Positions 10,527 to 18,479 of a DNA stretch of 29,281 bases are shown in pieces. The position numbers and the translations under genes were made by a program. Within the stretch, counting starts at the first letter, position 1. Every line of letters begins with the position of its first letter. The notes below the pieces were generated by a model. The model did not search any database. It was not told the origin of the DNA and saw only the letters and a program-made list of their open reading frames with translations. Source of the DNA: Actinomycetes bacterium (lineage in GTDB: Bacteria > Actinomycetota > Actinomycetes > Propionibacteriales > Propionibacteriaceae); assembly GCA_023460935.1 (NCBI GenBank), contig JAEWOI010000037.1, positions 1-29,281 of the forward strand, read 5' to 3'.

Positions 10527-12260
10527 GTGACCGACACCATCGAAGCCACGACCCCGGACGCCAAGCGCAAGAGTGGCGGGGGCCTGGAGAGCATGCTGCT
10601 GCCGGAACTGAAGCAGCTCGGCGCCTCCCTCGGCCTGAAGGGCACCGGCGCCATGCGCAAGGGCGCACTGATCGAGGCCATCCGGGCCGCCCAGGCCCCG
10701 GCCCGCGCCGAACGGTCGCAGCCGGCCGAGGGCCGCGCAGAAGGCCAGCGCACCCGCACCCGCCAGCGCGCCGAGCGCCCGGCGGGTGAGGCGGCGCCCC
10801 AGGCCGATGCCGAGAGCCAGCCGTCCCTGCCGGCCGGTGGCGGCAACGACGACGTGGCCGCCCGCCTCGAGGCGCTGGAGTCCGGCCGCGGCCGGCGTCG
10901 GCGCGGCAACGCTGAGGACGGCCAGGCCGAGCCCCGGCAGGCCGAGGTGCGCCAGCAGCCGCAGCCCCAGCAACAGCCGCGCCAGGAGCGCGACGACGAC
11001 GACTTCGGCGGGGGCCGGCGCGGCCGGCGCCGCCGGAACCGCGACCGCCAGAACCGCCGCGGTCCGAACACCCGCTCCGGCGGCATGGGCATGGAGCGCA
11101 TGGAGTCCGAGCCGGTCCTCGGCGAGGACGACGTGGTCATCGAGATCTCCGGCATCCTCGACGTGCTGGACAACTACGCCTTCGTCCGCACCACCGGCTA
11201 CCTGCCCGGGCCGAACGACGCCTACGTGTCGCTGTCCATGGTGAAGAAGTGGGGCCTGCGCAAGGGTGACATCGTCACCGGCGCGATCCGCGCGCCGAAG
11301 GAGGGTGAGCGGCGCGAGAAGTTCAACCCGCTGGTGCGCATCGACACCATCAACGCCGACGCCCCGGAGAAGGCCAAGGACCGGCCGGAGTTCCAGAAGC
11401 TGACCCCGCTCTACCCGCAGGAGCGGTTCCGGATGGAGACCACCGGCACCAACATGACCGGGCGGATCATCGACCTGGTGGCGCCGGTGGGCAAGGGCCA
11501 GCGCGGCCTGATCGTCTCCCCGCCCAAGGCTGGCAAGACCCTCGTGATGCAGGCGATCGCCAACGCGATCACGGCGAACAACCCCGAGGTGCACCTGATG
11601 GTGGTGCTGGTGGACGAGCGCCCCGAGGAGGTGACCGACTTCCAGCGGACGACCTCCGGTGAGGTGATCGCTTCCACCTTCGACCGGCCGGCGGACGACC
11701 ACACCACGATCGCGGAACTGGCCATCGAGCGGGCCAAGCGCCTGGTCGAGCTCGGCCGCGACGTGGTCGTGCTGCTGGACGGCATCACCCGGCTCGGCCG
11801 CGCCTACAACCTGGCCGCGCCCGCCTCCGGCCGGATCCTCTCCGGCGGTGTCGACTCCGCCGCGCTCTACCCGCCGAAGAAGTTCTTCGGTGCTGCCCGC
11901 AACATCGAGAACGGCGGCTCGCTGACTATCCTCGCCACCGCGCTGATCGAGACCGGTTCGAAGATGGACGAGGTGATCTTCGAGGAGTTCAAGGGCACCG
12001 GCAACATGGAGCTGCGGCTGCGCCGCGACCTGGCCGACAAGCGGGTCTTCCCCGCCATCGACCCGGTCGCCTCCGGCACCCGGCGCGAGGAGCTGCTGCT
12101 GGGCCGCGAGGAGCTCGCGATCATCTGGAAGCTGCGCCGCGTGCTCAGCGCCCAGGACCCGCAGGCCGGCCTGGAGATGCTGCTCAACCGGATGCGCAAG
12201 ACCCAGAGCAACCGCGAGTTCCTGATGGTGATCTCCAAGACCACTCCGAATCCGGAGTAA
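10527..12260 (+). CDS. rho: Transcription termination factor Rho
   Basis: Hexameric RNA-dependent ATPase that ends transcription. 577 residues from the GTG at 10527, chosen because GAAAGGAAG lies directly before it and the N-terminus (VTDT) then resembles other actinobacterial Rho proteins; an in-frame ATG 36 bases upstream lacks such a site. Domains: N-terminal Rho_N helix bundle (about 20-54), a disordered Arg/Gln/Asp/Gly-rich insertion (about 56-190), the cold-shock-like RNA-binding domain (about 195-280), and the RecA-type motor with Walker A PPKAGKT (332-338), VDERPEE, Walker B VVVLLDGITR and GTGNMEL. The gene ends in TAA, the only ochre stop seen here, and is followed by a strong palindrome. 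Confidence 0.97.
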   Translation: MTDTIEATTPDAKRKSGGGLESMLLPELKQLGASLGLKGTGAMRKGALIEAIRAAQAPARAERSQPAEGRAEGQRTRTRQRAERPAGEAAPQADAESQPSLPAGGGNDDVAARLEALESGRGRRRRGNAEDGQAEPRQAEVRQQPQPQQQPRQERDDDDFGGGRRGRRRRNRDRQNRRGPNTRSGGMGMERMESEPVLGEDDVVIEISGILDVLDNYAFVRTTGYLPGPNDAYVSLSMVKKWGLRKGDIVTGAIRAPKEGERREKFNPLVRIDTINADAPEKAKDRPEFQKLTPLYPQERFRMETTGTNMTGRIIDLVAPVGKGQRGLIVSPPKAGKTLVMQAIANAITANNPEVHLMVVLVDERPEEVTDFQRTTSGEVIASTFDRPADDHTTIAELAIERAKRLVELGRDVVVLLDGITRLGRAYNLAAPASGRILSGGVDSAALYPPKKFFGAARNIENGGSLTILATALIETGSKMDEVIFEEFKGTGNMELRLRRDLADKRVFPAIDPVASGTRREELLLGREELAIIWKLRRVLSAQDPQAGLEMLLNRMRKTQSNREFLMVISKTTPNPE

Positions 12261-12264
12261 CCGG

Positions 12265-12329
12265 ACCGACGCCCCCGAAACTCACCGACGCCCCCGAAAT
12301 TTCGGGGGCGTCGGTGAGTTTCGGGGGCG
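12265..12329. terminator. 60-bp perfect palindrome, bidirectional terminator between rho and eis
   Basis: Bases 12270-12299 and 12300-12329 are exact inverted copies, 30 bp each, with AAATTT at the centre. Inside, ACCGACGCCCCCGAAA occurs twice in direct order (12265-12280 and 12284-12299) and its complement follows, so nested and alternative hairpins are possible. It begins 4 bp after the rho stop and lies downstream of both convergent genes, so it probably terminates both transcripts. Confidence 0.8.
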
Positions 12330-12392
12330 CCAGTTGTTGCGGGGCTAGAGATCCAGCTCGCCAGTTGTTGTGGGGCTAGAAGATCCAGCTCG
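12329..12392. repeat. Imperfect tandem duplication of about 32 bp at the eis 3' end
   Basis: GCCAGTTGTTGCGGGGCTAGA followed by GATCCAGCTCG (12329-12360) recurs at 12360-12392 with one C/T change and one extra A. The second copy contains the TAG stop and last codons of the eis-like gene on the minus strand; the first copy is a relic downstream of it and touches the palindrome. Confidence 0.85.
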
Positions 12393-13626
12393 CCACCGGC
12401 GCCGCCGGCCAGCCGAACGCAACGCTGGCGCGCAGCAGCGAGCCCTGTGTGTGCTCGACCACCTGGCCGGCGCCGGCCAGCTCGGCGAGGGAGAGCCCGC
12501 CGAGATAGGCCGAACCCAGCTCGCGGGCGTCGAGGGCCAGGTCCGGCGCCGCCCCGGTGCGCTCCACCGTCGCGGCGCCGAAGGCCGTGGCCGTGAGCCG
12601 CCACCGTCCGGCGTTGTCCGGCAGGAGTTCGTCGGTAACGTCCAGCACCACGTCCAGATCGGCCTGGTACTGCCGTCCGGCCAGGGCCGCCGGCAGGTCG
12701 ACGAGCCGCAGCCAGACGTTGTCCTGCAACCTCGGCTCGGCCGCGCGGAGGTCCACCAGCAGGCTGAGCAGCGGGTCGTCGACAGCAAGGTTGCCGGACG
12801 TGACCTGCGTGGTCAGGTCGAAGTCGAGCAACCGGCTCCACAACGCGTGGGCGACCGCGGCATCGGGGGCCACTGCCTCCACCACGCGCACGCTGCCCTC
12901 CGGCCCGGTGGTGCCCCAGGCGCCCTTGCGGCGGAAGATGGCGTAGCCGACCGGGCCGGTCCCGGCGTCGGCGATGAGGATTCGCGCGGGCTCGTGCCCG
13001 CCGCGGTGCATGCGCGGGTCGGCGAGCCACCAGCGGGCGAGTTCCGGGGTCTCCCTGGTCACCCAGCCGGGACGCTCGACCGCTGCGTGCAGGCTGCCCA
13101 CCAGTTCGCTGTGCTGCGCTCCGAGGGACTCCAGCCGCACCGCCAGCTCGGCCGCACCGGGCACCGGACGCAACCCAGCACCCCTGGGCAGCTTCAGGCG
13201 CAGCTGGCGGGACGCCATCCCGTAGCCGAAGCGGCCGTAGATCGCCGGCTCCGATGCGGTCAGGATCGAGATCGTCTCCCCGCGCCGGCGGCAGTGCGCG
13301 AAGTGCGTGGCGATCATGGCGCGCAGCAGGCCTCGCCGGCGCCACTGCGGGTGCACCGCCACCCAGGTCAGGCCGGCCACTCCCAGCCGGCCACCGGGGA
13401 CGGGACACGAGGCGAACGGGTAGGAGCCGTGCATCGCCGCCAGCGACCCGGGCCGTCCGGCCTCGGCCAGCCCGTGCACCCGGTCCCACGACAGGGGCAG
13501 CGGGACGTCCAGCAGGTCCTCGACGGTGTCCCCGGTCGGGAACGCCCAGGTGTCCAGCTCGAGCACGTCCCGCACCCGGTCCGCGCCCAGGTCAACCGCT
13601 TCGAAGCCGTCAGGAATAGCCACCAT
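12376..13626 (-). CDS. eis: Eis-type GNAT N-acetyltransferase
   Basis: 416 residues, the usual size of the Eis family (two GNAT-like regions plus a sterol-carrier-like C-terminal domain). Seen: the acetyl-CoA loop VAVHPQWRRRGLLRAMI (about 89-105), and ASEPAIYGRFGYG with Y130 at the place of the Eis catalytic acid Tyr. The protein ends in Trp-Ile-Phe; in mycobacterial Eis the carboxylate of a C-terminal Phe is the general base, so this ending fits an active enzyme. Known members acetylate aminoglycosides and other amines; the substrate here is unknown. The ATG at 13626 is chosen because homology begins there; a GAGTGT box lies 5 bases upstream and suggests a leaderless mRNA. Divergent from rpmE, convergent with rho. 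Confidence 0.88.
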   Translation of the reverse strand: MVAIPDGFEAVDLGADRVRDVLELDTWAFPTGDTVEDLLDVPLPLSWDRVHGLAEAGRPGSLAAMHGSYPFASCPVPGGRLGVAGLTWVAVHPQWRRRGLLRAMIATHFAHCRRRGETISILTASEPAIYGRFGYGMASRQLRLKLPRGAGLRPVPGAAELAVRLESLGAQHSELVGSLHAAVERPGWVTRETPELARWWLADPRMHRGGHEPARILIADAGTGPVGYAIFRRKGAWGTTGPEGSVRVVEAVAPDAAVAHALWSRLLDFDLTTQVTSGNLAVDDPLLSLLVDLRAAEPRLQDNVWLRLVDLPAALAGRQYQADLDVVLDVTDELLPDNAGRWRLTATAFGAATVERTGAAPDLALDARELGSAYLGGLSLAELAGAGQVVEHTQGSLLRASVAFGWPAAPVASWIF

Positions 13627-13668
13627 GGGGAACACTCTGCCCGAACGCGCGGGCCCCGGTCCGCCGGT

Positions 13669-13697
13669 TTGGTTCCGGCTGCCCGATCCGGCACAAT
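13669..13697 (+). promoter_or_regulatory. rpmE promoter (-35 TTGGTT, -10 CACAAT)
   Basis: TTGGTT (13669-13674) and CACAAT (13692-13697) are separated by 17 bp, the ideal spacing for a sigma70-type promoter. The expected start is about 80 bases upstream of the rpmE ATG. Confidence 0.6.
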
Positions 13698-13782
13698 GGG
13701 AGGTCGGTCCCGGTTCACGCCGAGGGGAAGCATCCAGCCCCGACCAGCATGGCGACCCGGTGCCGAGCGAACAGGAGAAACC

Positions 13783-14004
13783 ATGAAGCAAGGCATCCAC
13801 CCCGACTACGTGGAGACCCAGGTGACCTGCACCTGCGGCAACACCTTCACCACCCGCAGCACGGCGAAGAACGGCGTGATCCACGCCGAGGTCTGCTCCG
13901 CCTGCCACCCGTTCTACACCGGCAAGCAGAAGATCCTCGACACCGGCGGCCGCGTCGCCCGGTTCGAGAAGCGCTACGCGAAGTCCGGCGACAAGAAGAA
14001 GTAG
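13783..14004 (+). CDS. rpmE: 50S ribosomal protein L31 (zinc-binding type)
   Basis: 73 residues beginning MKQGIHPDYVETQVTCTCG. Two Cys pairs, C16/C18 and C38/C41, form the zinc site of the C+ form of bL31, a protein of the large ribosomal subunit that contributes to the intersubunit bridge. AGGAG precedes the ATG at 13783 at good spacing. A terminator-like hairpin follows before prfA. The rho-rpmE-prfA neighbourhood is conserved in actinobacteria, here with the eis-like gene inserted between rho and rpmE. Confidence 0.96.
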   Translation: MKQGIHPDYVETQVTCTCGNTFTTRSTAKNGVIHAEVCSACHPFYTGKQKILDTGGRVARFEKRYAKSGDKKK

Positions 14005-14012
14005 CTCCACCG

Positions 14013-14050
14013 ACGCCGGGTGCCAGGCCAGTCCTGGTGCCCGGCGTTTG
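14013..14050 (+). terminator. Hairpin terminator or attenuator between rpmE and prfA
   Basis: ACGCCGGG (14013-14020) and CCCGGCGT (14040-14047) pair; inside, CCAGG (14023-14027) pairs with CCTGG (14033-14037), with a 2x2 internal loop and the 5-base loop CCAGT. TTTG follows. It begins 8 bases after the rpmE stop and should reduce read-through into prfA. Confidence 0.7.
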
Positions 14051-14075
14051 TCGTCGGTGAGGAAGAGAGGCGCAG

Positions 14076-15143
14076 ATGTTCGAAGCCGCAGCCGGGCTGA
14101 GGGAGGAGTTCGCCCAGCTCGAGCAGCAACTGGGCGACCCCGCAATCCACTCCGACCTGGCGGCCTCCCGCCGCGTCGGACGCCGCTACGCCGAGCTCAG
14201 CCCGATCGTGAAGGGCCTCACCGCCCACGAGCAGCTGACCGCCGACCTCGCTGCCGCGCGCGAACTGGCCGACGAGGACCCCGGCTTCGCCGCGGAGGCG
14301 GAAACGATCGCCGCGGAGCTGGCAGAGGTCGAGGAGCGGCTCACCCGCCTGCTCGCCCCGCGCGACCCCAACGACAGCGCCGACTGCCTGATCGAGATCA
14401 AGTCGGGCGAGGGTGGGGAGGAGTCGGCGCTGTTCGCCGGCGACCTGTTCCGGATGTACAGCAGGTTCGCAGAGGCCAGGGGCTGGAAGGTGGAGGTCCT
14501 CGACGCCCAGGAGACCGACCTCGGCGGTTACAAGTCGATCACCCTTGCCGTGAAGGCCGGCGCGCCCGATCCCGAAAACGCGCCCTATGGAGTGCTCAAG
14601 TTCGAGGCGGGCGTGCACCGGGTGCAGCGCGTTCCCGTCACCGAGACCCAGGGCCGCGTGCACACGTCGGCCGCCGGTGTGCTGGTGATGCCGGAGGTGG
14701 AGGCCACCGAGGTGGAGATCTCCGAGTCCGACCTGCGCATCGACGTGTACCGCTCCTCCGGGCCCGGCGGGCAGGGCGTGAACACCACCGACTCCGCGGT
14801 GCGGATCACCCACCTGCCCACCGGCATCGTGGTGTCCTGCCAGAACGAGCGCTCGCAGCTGCAGAACAAGGAGTCGGCGATGCGCATGCTGCGGGCGCGG
14901 CTGGTGGCGCGGGCGGAAGAGGAGGCGGCCTCCGCCGCTTCGGCGGCCCGACGTTCCCAGGTGCGCACCGTCGACCGCTCCGAGCGGATCCGTACCTACA
15001 ACTTCGGCGAGAACCGCATCGCCGACCACCGCATCGGGTTCAAGGCCTACAACCTCGACCAGGTGCTGGCCGGTGACCTGTCCGCTGTGATCTCTGCCCT
15101 GCAGGCCGCTGACCTGGCCGAACGCCTGGGCACCGTCGGATGA
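14076..15143 (+). CDS. prfA: Peptide chain release factor 1
   Basis: 355 residues. Recognises UAA and UAG in the ribosomal A site and triggers peptide release. The codon-recognition tripeptide is PVT (187-189), the PxT type of RF1 and not the SPF of RF2; the GGQ motif for peptidyl-tRNA hydrolysis is at 231-233 in SSGPGGQGVN. GAGAGGCG precedes the ATG. Its last codons overlap prmC (ATGA), whose product methylates the GGQ glutamine. An intact RF1 supports UAG being a normal stop in this organism, which bears on the TAG within kgd. Confidence 0.97.
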   Translation: MFEAAAGLREEFAQLEQQLGDPAIHSDLAASRRVGRRYAELSPIVKGLTAHEQLTADLAAARELADEDPGFAAEAETIAAELAEVEERLTRLLAPRDPNDSADCLIEIKSGEGGEESALFAGDLFRMYSRFAEARGWKVEVLDAQETDLGGYKSITLAVKAGAPDPENAPYGVLKFEAGVHRVQRVPVTETQGRVHTSAAGVLVMPEVEATEVEISESDLRIDVYRSSGPGGQGVNTTDSAVRITHLPTGIVVSCQNERSQLQNKESAMRMLRARLVARAEEEAASAASAARRSQVRTVDRSERIRTYNFGENRIADHRIGFKAYNLDQVLAGDLSAVISALQAADLAERLGTVG

Positions 15144-15979
15144 GCGCCGTCGCCCGCCTGCTCGCCGAGGGCGGCGAGCGGTTGGGCAGCGCCGCGGAAG
15201 CACGCACGCTGCTGGCGTACGCCGCGGGCGTCGACCCCACCCGGCTGCCGGTGCTGACCGTCCTGCCCGAAGGGACCCAGGACCGCTACGCCACCCTGCT
15301 GGAGCGCCGCGCCGCGGGCGAACCGGTGCAGTACCTCACCGGCCGCGCCTGGTTCCGGACGGTGGAGGTGGCGGTGGCGCCCGGGGTGTTCATCCCGCGG
15401 CCGGAGACCGAGGTGATGACCGGCTGGGCGATCGAGCGGCTCCGCGAGCTGCCCGGCAGCCCGACCGTTGTGGAACTGTGCGCGGGCAGCGGGGCCATCT
15501 CTGCAGCGATCGCTGCCGAGCGTCCCGGGTGCAGCCAGTACGCGGTGGAACTGTCCCCGACCGCTGCCCGGCAGGCGCAGGCCAATCTCGCCGGCACCGG
15601 GGTCGAGGTAGTCGAGGGTGACATGGCCGGCGCCTTCGGCGAGCTGGACGGCACCGTCGACCTGGTCATCGCCAACCCGCCCTACATCCCGCTCGAGGCC
15701 TGGGAACAGGTCGCGGTCGACGTGCGTACCCACGAGCCCGAGCTCGCGCTGTTCTCCGGCCAGGACGGGCTCGACGCGCTGCGGGTGGTGGCGGGAGTGG
15801 CGGCACGGCTGCTGCGGGCGGGGGGCTTCGCCTGCGCGGAGCACGCCGAGGTGCAGTCGGAGGCTGCCGTGGCTGTGTTCGCCGGTACCGGTGCCTTCAC
15901 CAACGTCCGCGACCACCGCGACTACACCGACCGCCCGAGGTTCGTCACGGCTGTGCGCGCTGCAGAACTGGCAGGATGA
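15140..15979 (+). CDS. prmC: Peptide chain release factor N5-glutamine methyltransferase
   Basis: 279-residue SAM-dependent enzyme that methylates the glutamine of the GGQ motif of RF1 and RF2. Seen: an N-terminal helical substrate-binding domain, FIPRPETE (84-91), the SAM loop ELCAGSGAI (112-120) and the catalytic NPPY (179-182). The ATG overlaps the prfA stop by four bases (ATGA), and its own TGA overlaps the next gene in the same way, so prfA-prmC-tsaC are probably translationally coupled. Confidence 0.96.
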   Translation: MSAVARLLAEGGERLGSAAEARTLLAYAAGVDPTRLPVLTVLPEGTQDRYATLLERRAAGEPVQYLTGRAWFRTVEVAVAPGVFIPRPETEVMTGWAIERLRELPGSPTVVELCAGSGAISAAIAAERPGCSQYAVELSPTAARQAQANLAGTGVEVVEGDMAGAFGELDGTVDLVIANPPYIPLEAWEQVAVDVRTHEPELALFSGQDGLDALRVVAGVAARLLRAGGFACAEHAEVQSEAAVAVFAGTGAFTNVRDHRDYTDRPRFVTAVRAAELAG

Positions 15980-16671
15980 ACGCCATGACCAGGGTGTGGG
16001 ACACGCGGGCCGAGCCGGAAGCCGCGATCGACGCGGCCGCCGCGGCGGTGGCCGCGGGGGAGTGCATCGTGCTGCCGACGGACACCGTCTACGGGATCGG
16101 CGCGGACGCGTTCTCCGCAGCTGCCGTGCGGCGGCTGCTCGAAGCCAAGCGGCGCGGCCGGGACATGCCGCCGCCGGTGATGGTGGCCGACACCGAGATG
16201 CTCCGCTCGCTCACCGACGACGTCACCCCCGAGGTGCTCGCGCTGGCGGACGCGTTCTGGCCCGGCGCGCTAACCATCGTGGTGAACGCCCAGCCGACCC
16301 TGCGGATGGACCTGGGCGACCGCGGCGCGACGATCGCCGTCCGGGTACCGGACCATCCCTTCACCCGCGACCTGCTGCGCGCCACCGGACCGCTGGCCGT
16401 GAGCTCGGCCAACGTCTCGGGCGAGCCGGCCGCAGCCACCGTCGAGGAGGCGCTGGGCCAGCTGGGAGACTCCGTGACGGTGTACCTGGACGGCGGGCCG
16501 GCGGCCGAGCCGGTGCCGTCCACGATCGTCGACCTGACCGGTGCCCCGCCGCGGATCCTGCGGGCCGGCCGGATCAGCAGCCAGGAGCTGGCGGCTGTCG
16601 TCCCCGAGCTCGCCGACGCCGACGATGCCGCCCGGGCCGGCACGGAAGAGCCGCCGGGAACAGCGGGCTGA
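15976..16671 (+). CDS. L-threonylcarbamoyladenylate synthase (Sua5/YwlC/TsaC family)
   Basis: 231 residues. Makes threonylcarbamoyl-AMP from threonine, bicarbonate and ATP for the t6A37 modification of ANN-reading tRNAs. Seen: LPTDTVYGIGADA (about 33-45), the Lys/Arg-rich segment EAKRRGRDMPPPVMV, FWPGALTIVV, and SSANVSGEPAAAT. The C-terminal extension (about 25 polar, acidic residues) is not the full Sua5 domain, so it is a short, TsaC-like form. It starts in the prmC stop (ATGA); a second ATG lies three codons on. One base separates its stop from wecA. Confidence 0.93.
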   Translation: MNAMTRVWDTRAEPEAAIDAAAAAVAAGECIVLPTDTVYGIGADAFSAAAVRRLLEAKRRGRDMPPPVMVADTEMLRSLTDDVTPEVLALADAFWPGALTIVVNAQPTLRMDLGDRGATIAVRVPDHPFTRDLLRATGPLAVSSANVSGEPAAATVEEALGQLGDSVTVYLDGGPAAEPVPSTIVDLTGAPPRILRAGRISSQELAAVVPELADADDAARAGTEEPPGTAG

Positions 16672-16672
16672 C

Positions 16673-17776
16673 GTGCGCGAATACCTGCTCGTGCTGCTGG
16701 TCGCGGCCGGCGTCACCTACCTGCTGAGCGGCCTCGCCCGGCGCCTCGCCTTCCGGTTCAACGCCGTCGCCATGGTGCGGGACCGGGACGTCCACACCAA
16801 GCCGGTGCCGTACTTCGGCGGCATCTCGATGTGGATCGGCCTGGCCGCGGCGCTGCTGGTCGCTGCCCAGTTGCCGTGGCTGGGCAGCTTCGCGCTGGTG
16901 CGGCACGACGCCCTGGCCGTGTTGCTCGCCGCCGGCCTGATCTGTGCCGTCGGAGTGCTGGACGACATGATCGAGCTCAACGCCCTGGCCAAGATCGCCG
17001 GCCAGCTGCTCGCGGCCGGCGTGGCGGTGCTGAACGGGGTGAAGGTCTACTGGATCCCGCTGCCGGACGCGATCGTGTCCCTCGACGAGGGCACCTCGAT
17101 TGCGGTCACGGTGGTGCTGATCTTCCTCGCTGTGAACGCGATCAACCTGATCGACGGGCTGGACGGGCTGGCGGCCGGCGTGGTCGCCATCGGCGCGGGC
17201 GCCTTCTTCACCTACGCCTACCTGCTGTCGTACGAACAGGAGCTCGTGCGGGCCACCACCTCCAGCCTGATCACCGTGGCCACGGTCGGGGTGTGCCTGG
17301 GCTTCCTGCCCTACAACATCCACCGCGCGCGGATGTTCATGGGCGATTCCGGGGCCATGCTGCTGGGCTTCCTGCTCGCCACCGCGACGATCAGCCTCAC
17401 CGGCCAGATCGACCCGTCCCGGCTGAACACGCCGGGAGCCAACGCGTTCGCTGCCTACCTGCCGCTGCTGCTGCCGCTGGGGGTGATGGCGCTTCCGTTC
17501 CTCGACCTGGTGCTGGCCTACGTGCGGCGCACCCTTGCCGGCAAGCTGTGGTACCAGGCCGACAAGCAGCACCTGCACCACCGGATGCTGAACCTCGGAC
17601 ACAGCCACGGCCGTGCGGTGGCGCTGTTGTGGCTGTGGTCGGCGCTGGTGGCCTACGGGGTGGTGCTGATCGGCCTGCTGCCGTACCCGGCCACGATCCT
17701 GGGCGTGCTGGCGGGTCTGGTGCTGGCGGCCTACCTCACCTGGGGCCGGCGGGGCCCGCGGCCCGCGGATGCCTGA
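16673..17776 (+). CDS. wecA: Polyprenyl-phosphate GlcNAc-1-phosphate transferase (WecA/TagO/Rfe family)
   Basis: 367-residue integral membrane protein with about ten or eleven hydrophobic segments. Transfers a sugar-1-phosphate, usually GlcNAc-1-P, from UDP-sugar to polyprenyl phosphate, the first step of linker units for cell-wall polymers. Seen: VHTKPVPYFGGISMWIG, the metal-binding DDMIEL, NAINLIDGLDGLAAG, the cytoplasmic MGDSGAMLLGF, and HLHHRMLNLGHSHG. The GTG at 16673 is chosen: it lies one base after the tsaC stop and gives a short cytoplasmic N-terminus before the first membrane segment. Lying directly before the atp genes is typical of actinobacteria (rfe in mycobacteria). Its 3' end overlaps atpI by 8 bases. 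Confidence 0.94.
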   Translation: MREYLLVLLVAAGVTYLLSGLARRLAFRFNAVAMVRDRDVHTKPVPYFGGISMWIGLAAALLVAAQLPWLGSFALVRHDALAVLLAAGLICAVGVLDDMIELNALAKIAGQLLAAGVAVLNGVKVYWIPLPDAIVSLDEGTSIAVTVVLIFLAVNAINLIDGLDGLAAGVVAIGAGAFFTYAYLLSYEQELVRATTSSLITVATVGVCLGFLPYNIHRARMFMGDSGAMLLGFLLATATISLTGQIDPSRLNTPGANAFAAYLPLLLPLGVMALPFLDLVLAYVRRTLAGKLWYQADKQHLHHRMLNLGHSHGRAVALLWLWSALVAYGVVLIGLLPYPATILGVLAGLVLAAYLTWGRRGPRPADA

Positions 17777-18203
17777 AGCCGGGCGCCGGCCGAGCGCTGC
17801 CAGGGCCTGGCGGTTGCTCGCAGCCGGAGCCGCCGGGGGAGCGGTCGCGCTGCTGGGCTGCCTGCTGGGCTGGTGGCTGGCGGCGGGCGCCGCTGGGGCG
17901 TTCTCTGCCGCCGTCGCCGGAGTGGTCGCGATCGGCTTCTTCGCCGTCGGCCAGGCCGTGCAGGCCCTGGTGGCCGACCTGGAGCCGGCCGTCGTGCTGC
18001 TGGTGGCGCTGGTCTCCTACCTCGGCCGGGTGGTCGCCCTCGGTGCGCTGCTCTGGCTGGCACTGGGAGACCCCGGGCGGTTCGGCCTGTTGCCGGTGCC
18101 GCTGGTGCTCTCGGCTTCGGTCGTGGTGGCCGGCTGGCTCGGCGCGGAGCTGTGGGCCTTCTCGCGCCTGCGGATCCCGGTCTACGACGAGCCGGCGGAC
18201 TGA
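17769..18203 (+). CDS. atpI: ATP synthase-associated membrane protein AtpI (ATP_synt_I-like)
   Basis: 144 residues with about four hydrophobic segments (near 15-35, 40-60, 75-98 and 105-128), a basic N-terminus and a polar acidic end (YDEPAD). Position between wecA and the atp operon and the four-helix pattern fit AtpI, a non-subunit protein linked in other bacteria to c-ring assembly. Sequence conservation in this family is low, so the call relies partly on context. It overlaps the wecA end by 8 bases and is followed by a 61-bp gap with a probable promoter for the rest of the operon. Confidence 0.75.
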   Translation: MPEAGRRPSAARAWRLLAAGAAGGAVALLGCLLGWWLAAGAAGAFSAAVAGVVAIGFFAVGQAVQALVADLEPAVVLLVALVSYLGRVVALGALLWLALGDPGRFGLLPVPLVLSASVVVAGWLGAELWAFSRLRIPVYDEPAD

Positions 18204-18248
18204 CCAGATTGGCCGCCGTCGAGGATGAACCCGTCCGGCGTCGGCTGG

Positions 18249-18254
18249 TAGAGT
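18249..18254 (+). promoter_or_regulatory. -10 box (TAGAGT) of the atp operon
   Basis: TAGAGT lies in the 61-bp gap between atpI and atpZ, 10 bases before the atpZ ATG, implying a leader of only a few bases. TGAACC stands 17 bp upstream as a weak -35. The main atp transcript may thus start here, with atpI belonging to the upstream wecA transcript. Confidence 0.5.
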
Positions 18255-18264
18255 CCTGCTGGCC

Positions 18265-18459
18265 ATGGGTGAGCGAAGCGGAACGGACACCGGTCTCCGG
18301 GTCCTCAGCATCCTCATTGCAGGGCTGGCCTTCTACGGAGGGCTCGGCTGGTTGCTGGATCGCTGGCTGCAGACCTCGTGGTTGTTGCCGGTTGGCATCA
18401 TCGTCGGCATGGCTGCCGGCGTCTATCTGGTGATCGCAAGATACGGACGGTCCGAGTGA
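18265..18459 (+). CDS. atpZ: AtpZ/AtpI family small membrane protein
   Basis: 64 residues with two membrane segments: LSILIAGLAFYGGLGWLLD (about 12-30) and LPVGIIVGMAAGVYLVI (about 39-56), separated by a short polar loop RWLQTS. Size and two-helix pattern match the AtpZ (ATPase_gene1) family found at the head of atp operons; in some bacteria AtpZ and AtpI act together in Mg2+/Ca2+ supply or c-ring assembly. The ATG at 18265 lacks a Shine-Dalgarno sequence, consistent with the nearly leaderless promoter. atpB follows after 20 bp. Confidence 0.8.
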   Translation: MGERSGTDTGLRVLSILIAGLAFYGGLGWLLDRWLQTSWLLPVGIIVGMAAGVYLVIARYGRSE

Positions 18460-18479
18460 TCGACCAGACAGGAGGTGTC

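Noticed and set aside
13627..14145. N-terminal extension of the Eis-like gene upstream to 14145
   Set aside because: The extension would run through rpmE on the opposite strand; family similarity begins at the ATG at 13626.
16541..16672. Longer N-terminus of the WecA-like protein
   Set aside because: It would lie inside the tsaC gene in another frame and adds a Pro/Arg-rich stretch before the first membrane helix; GTG at 16673 fits better.
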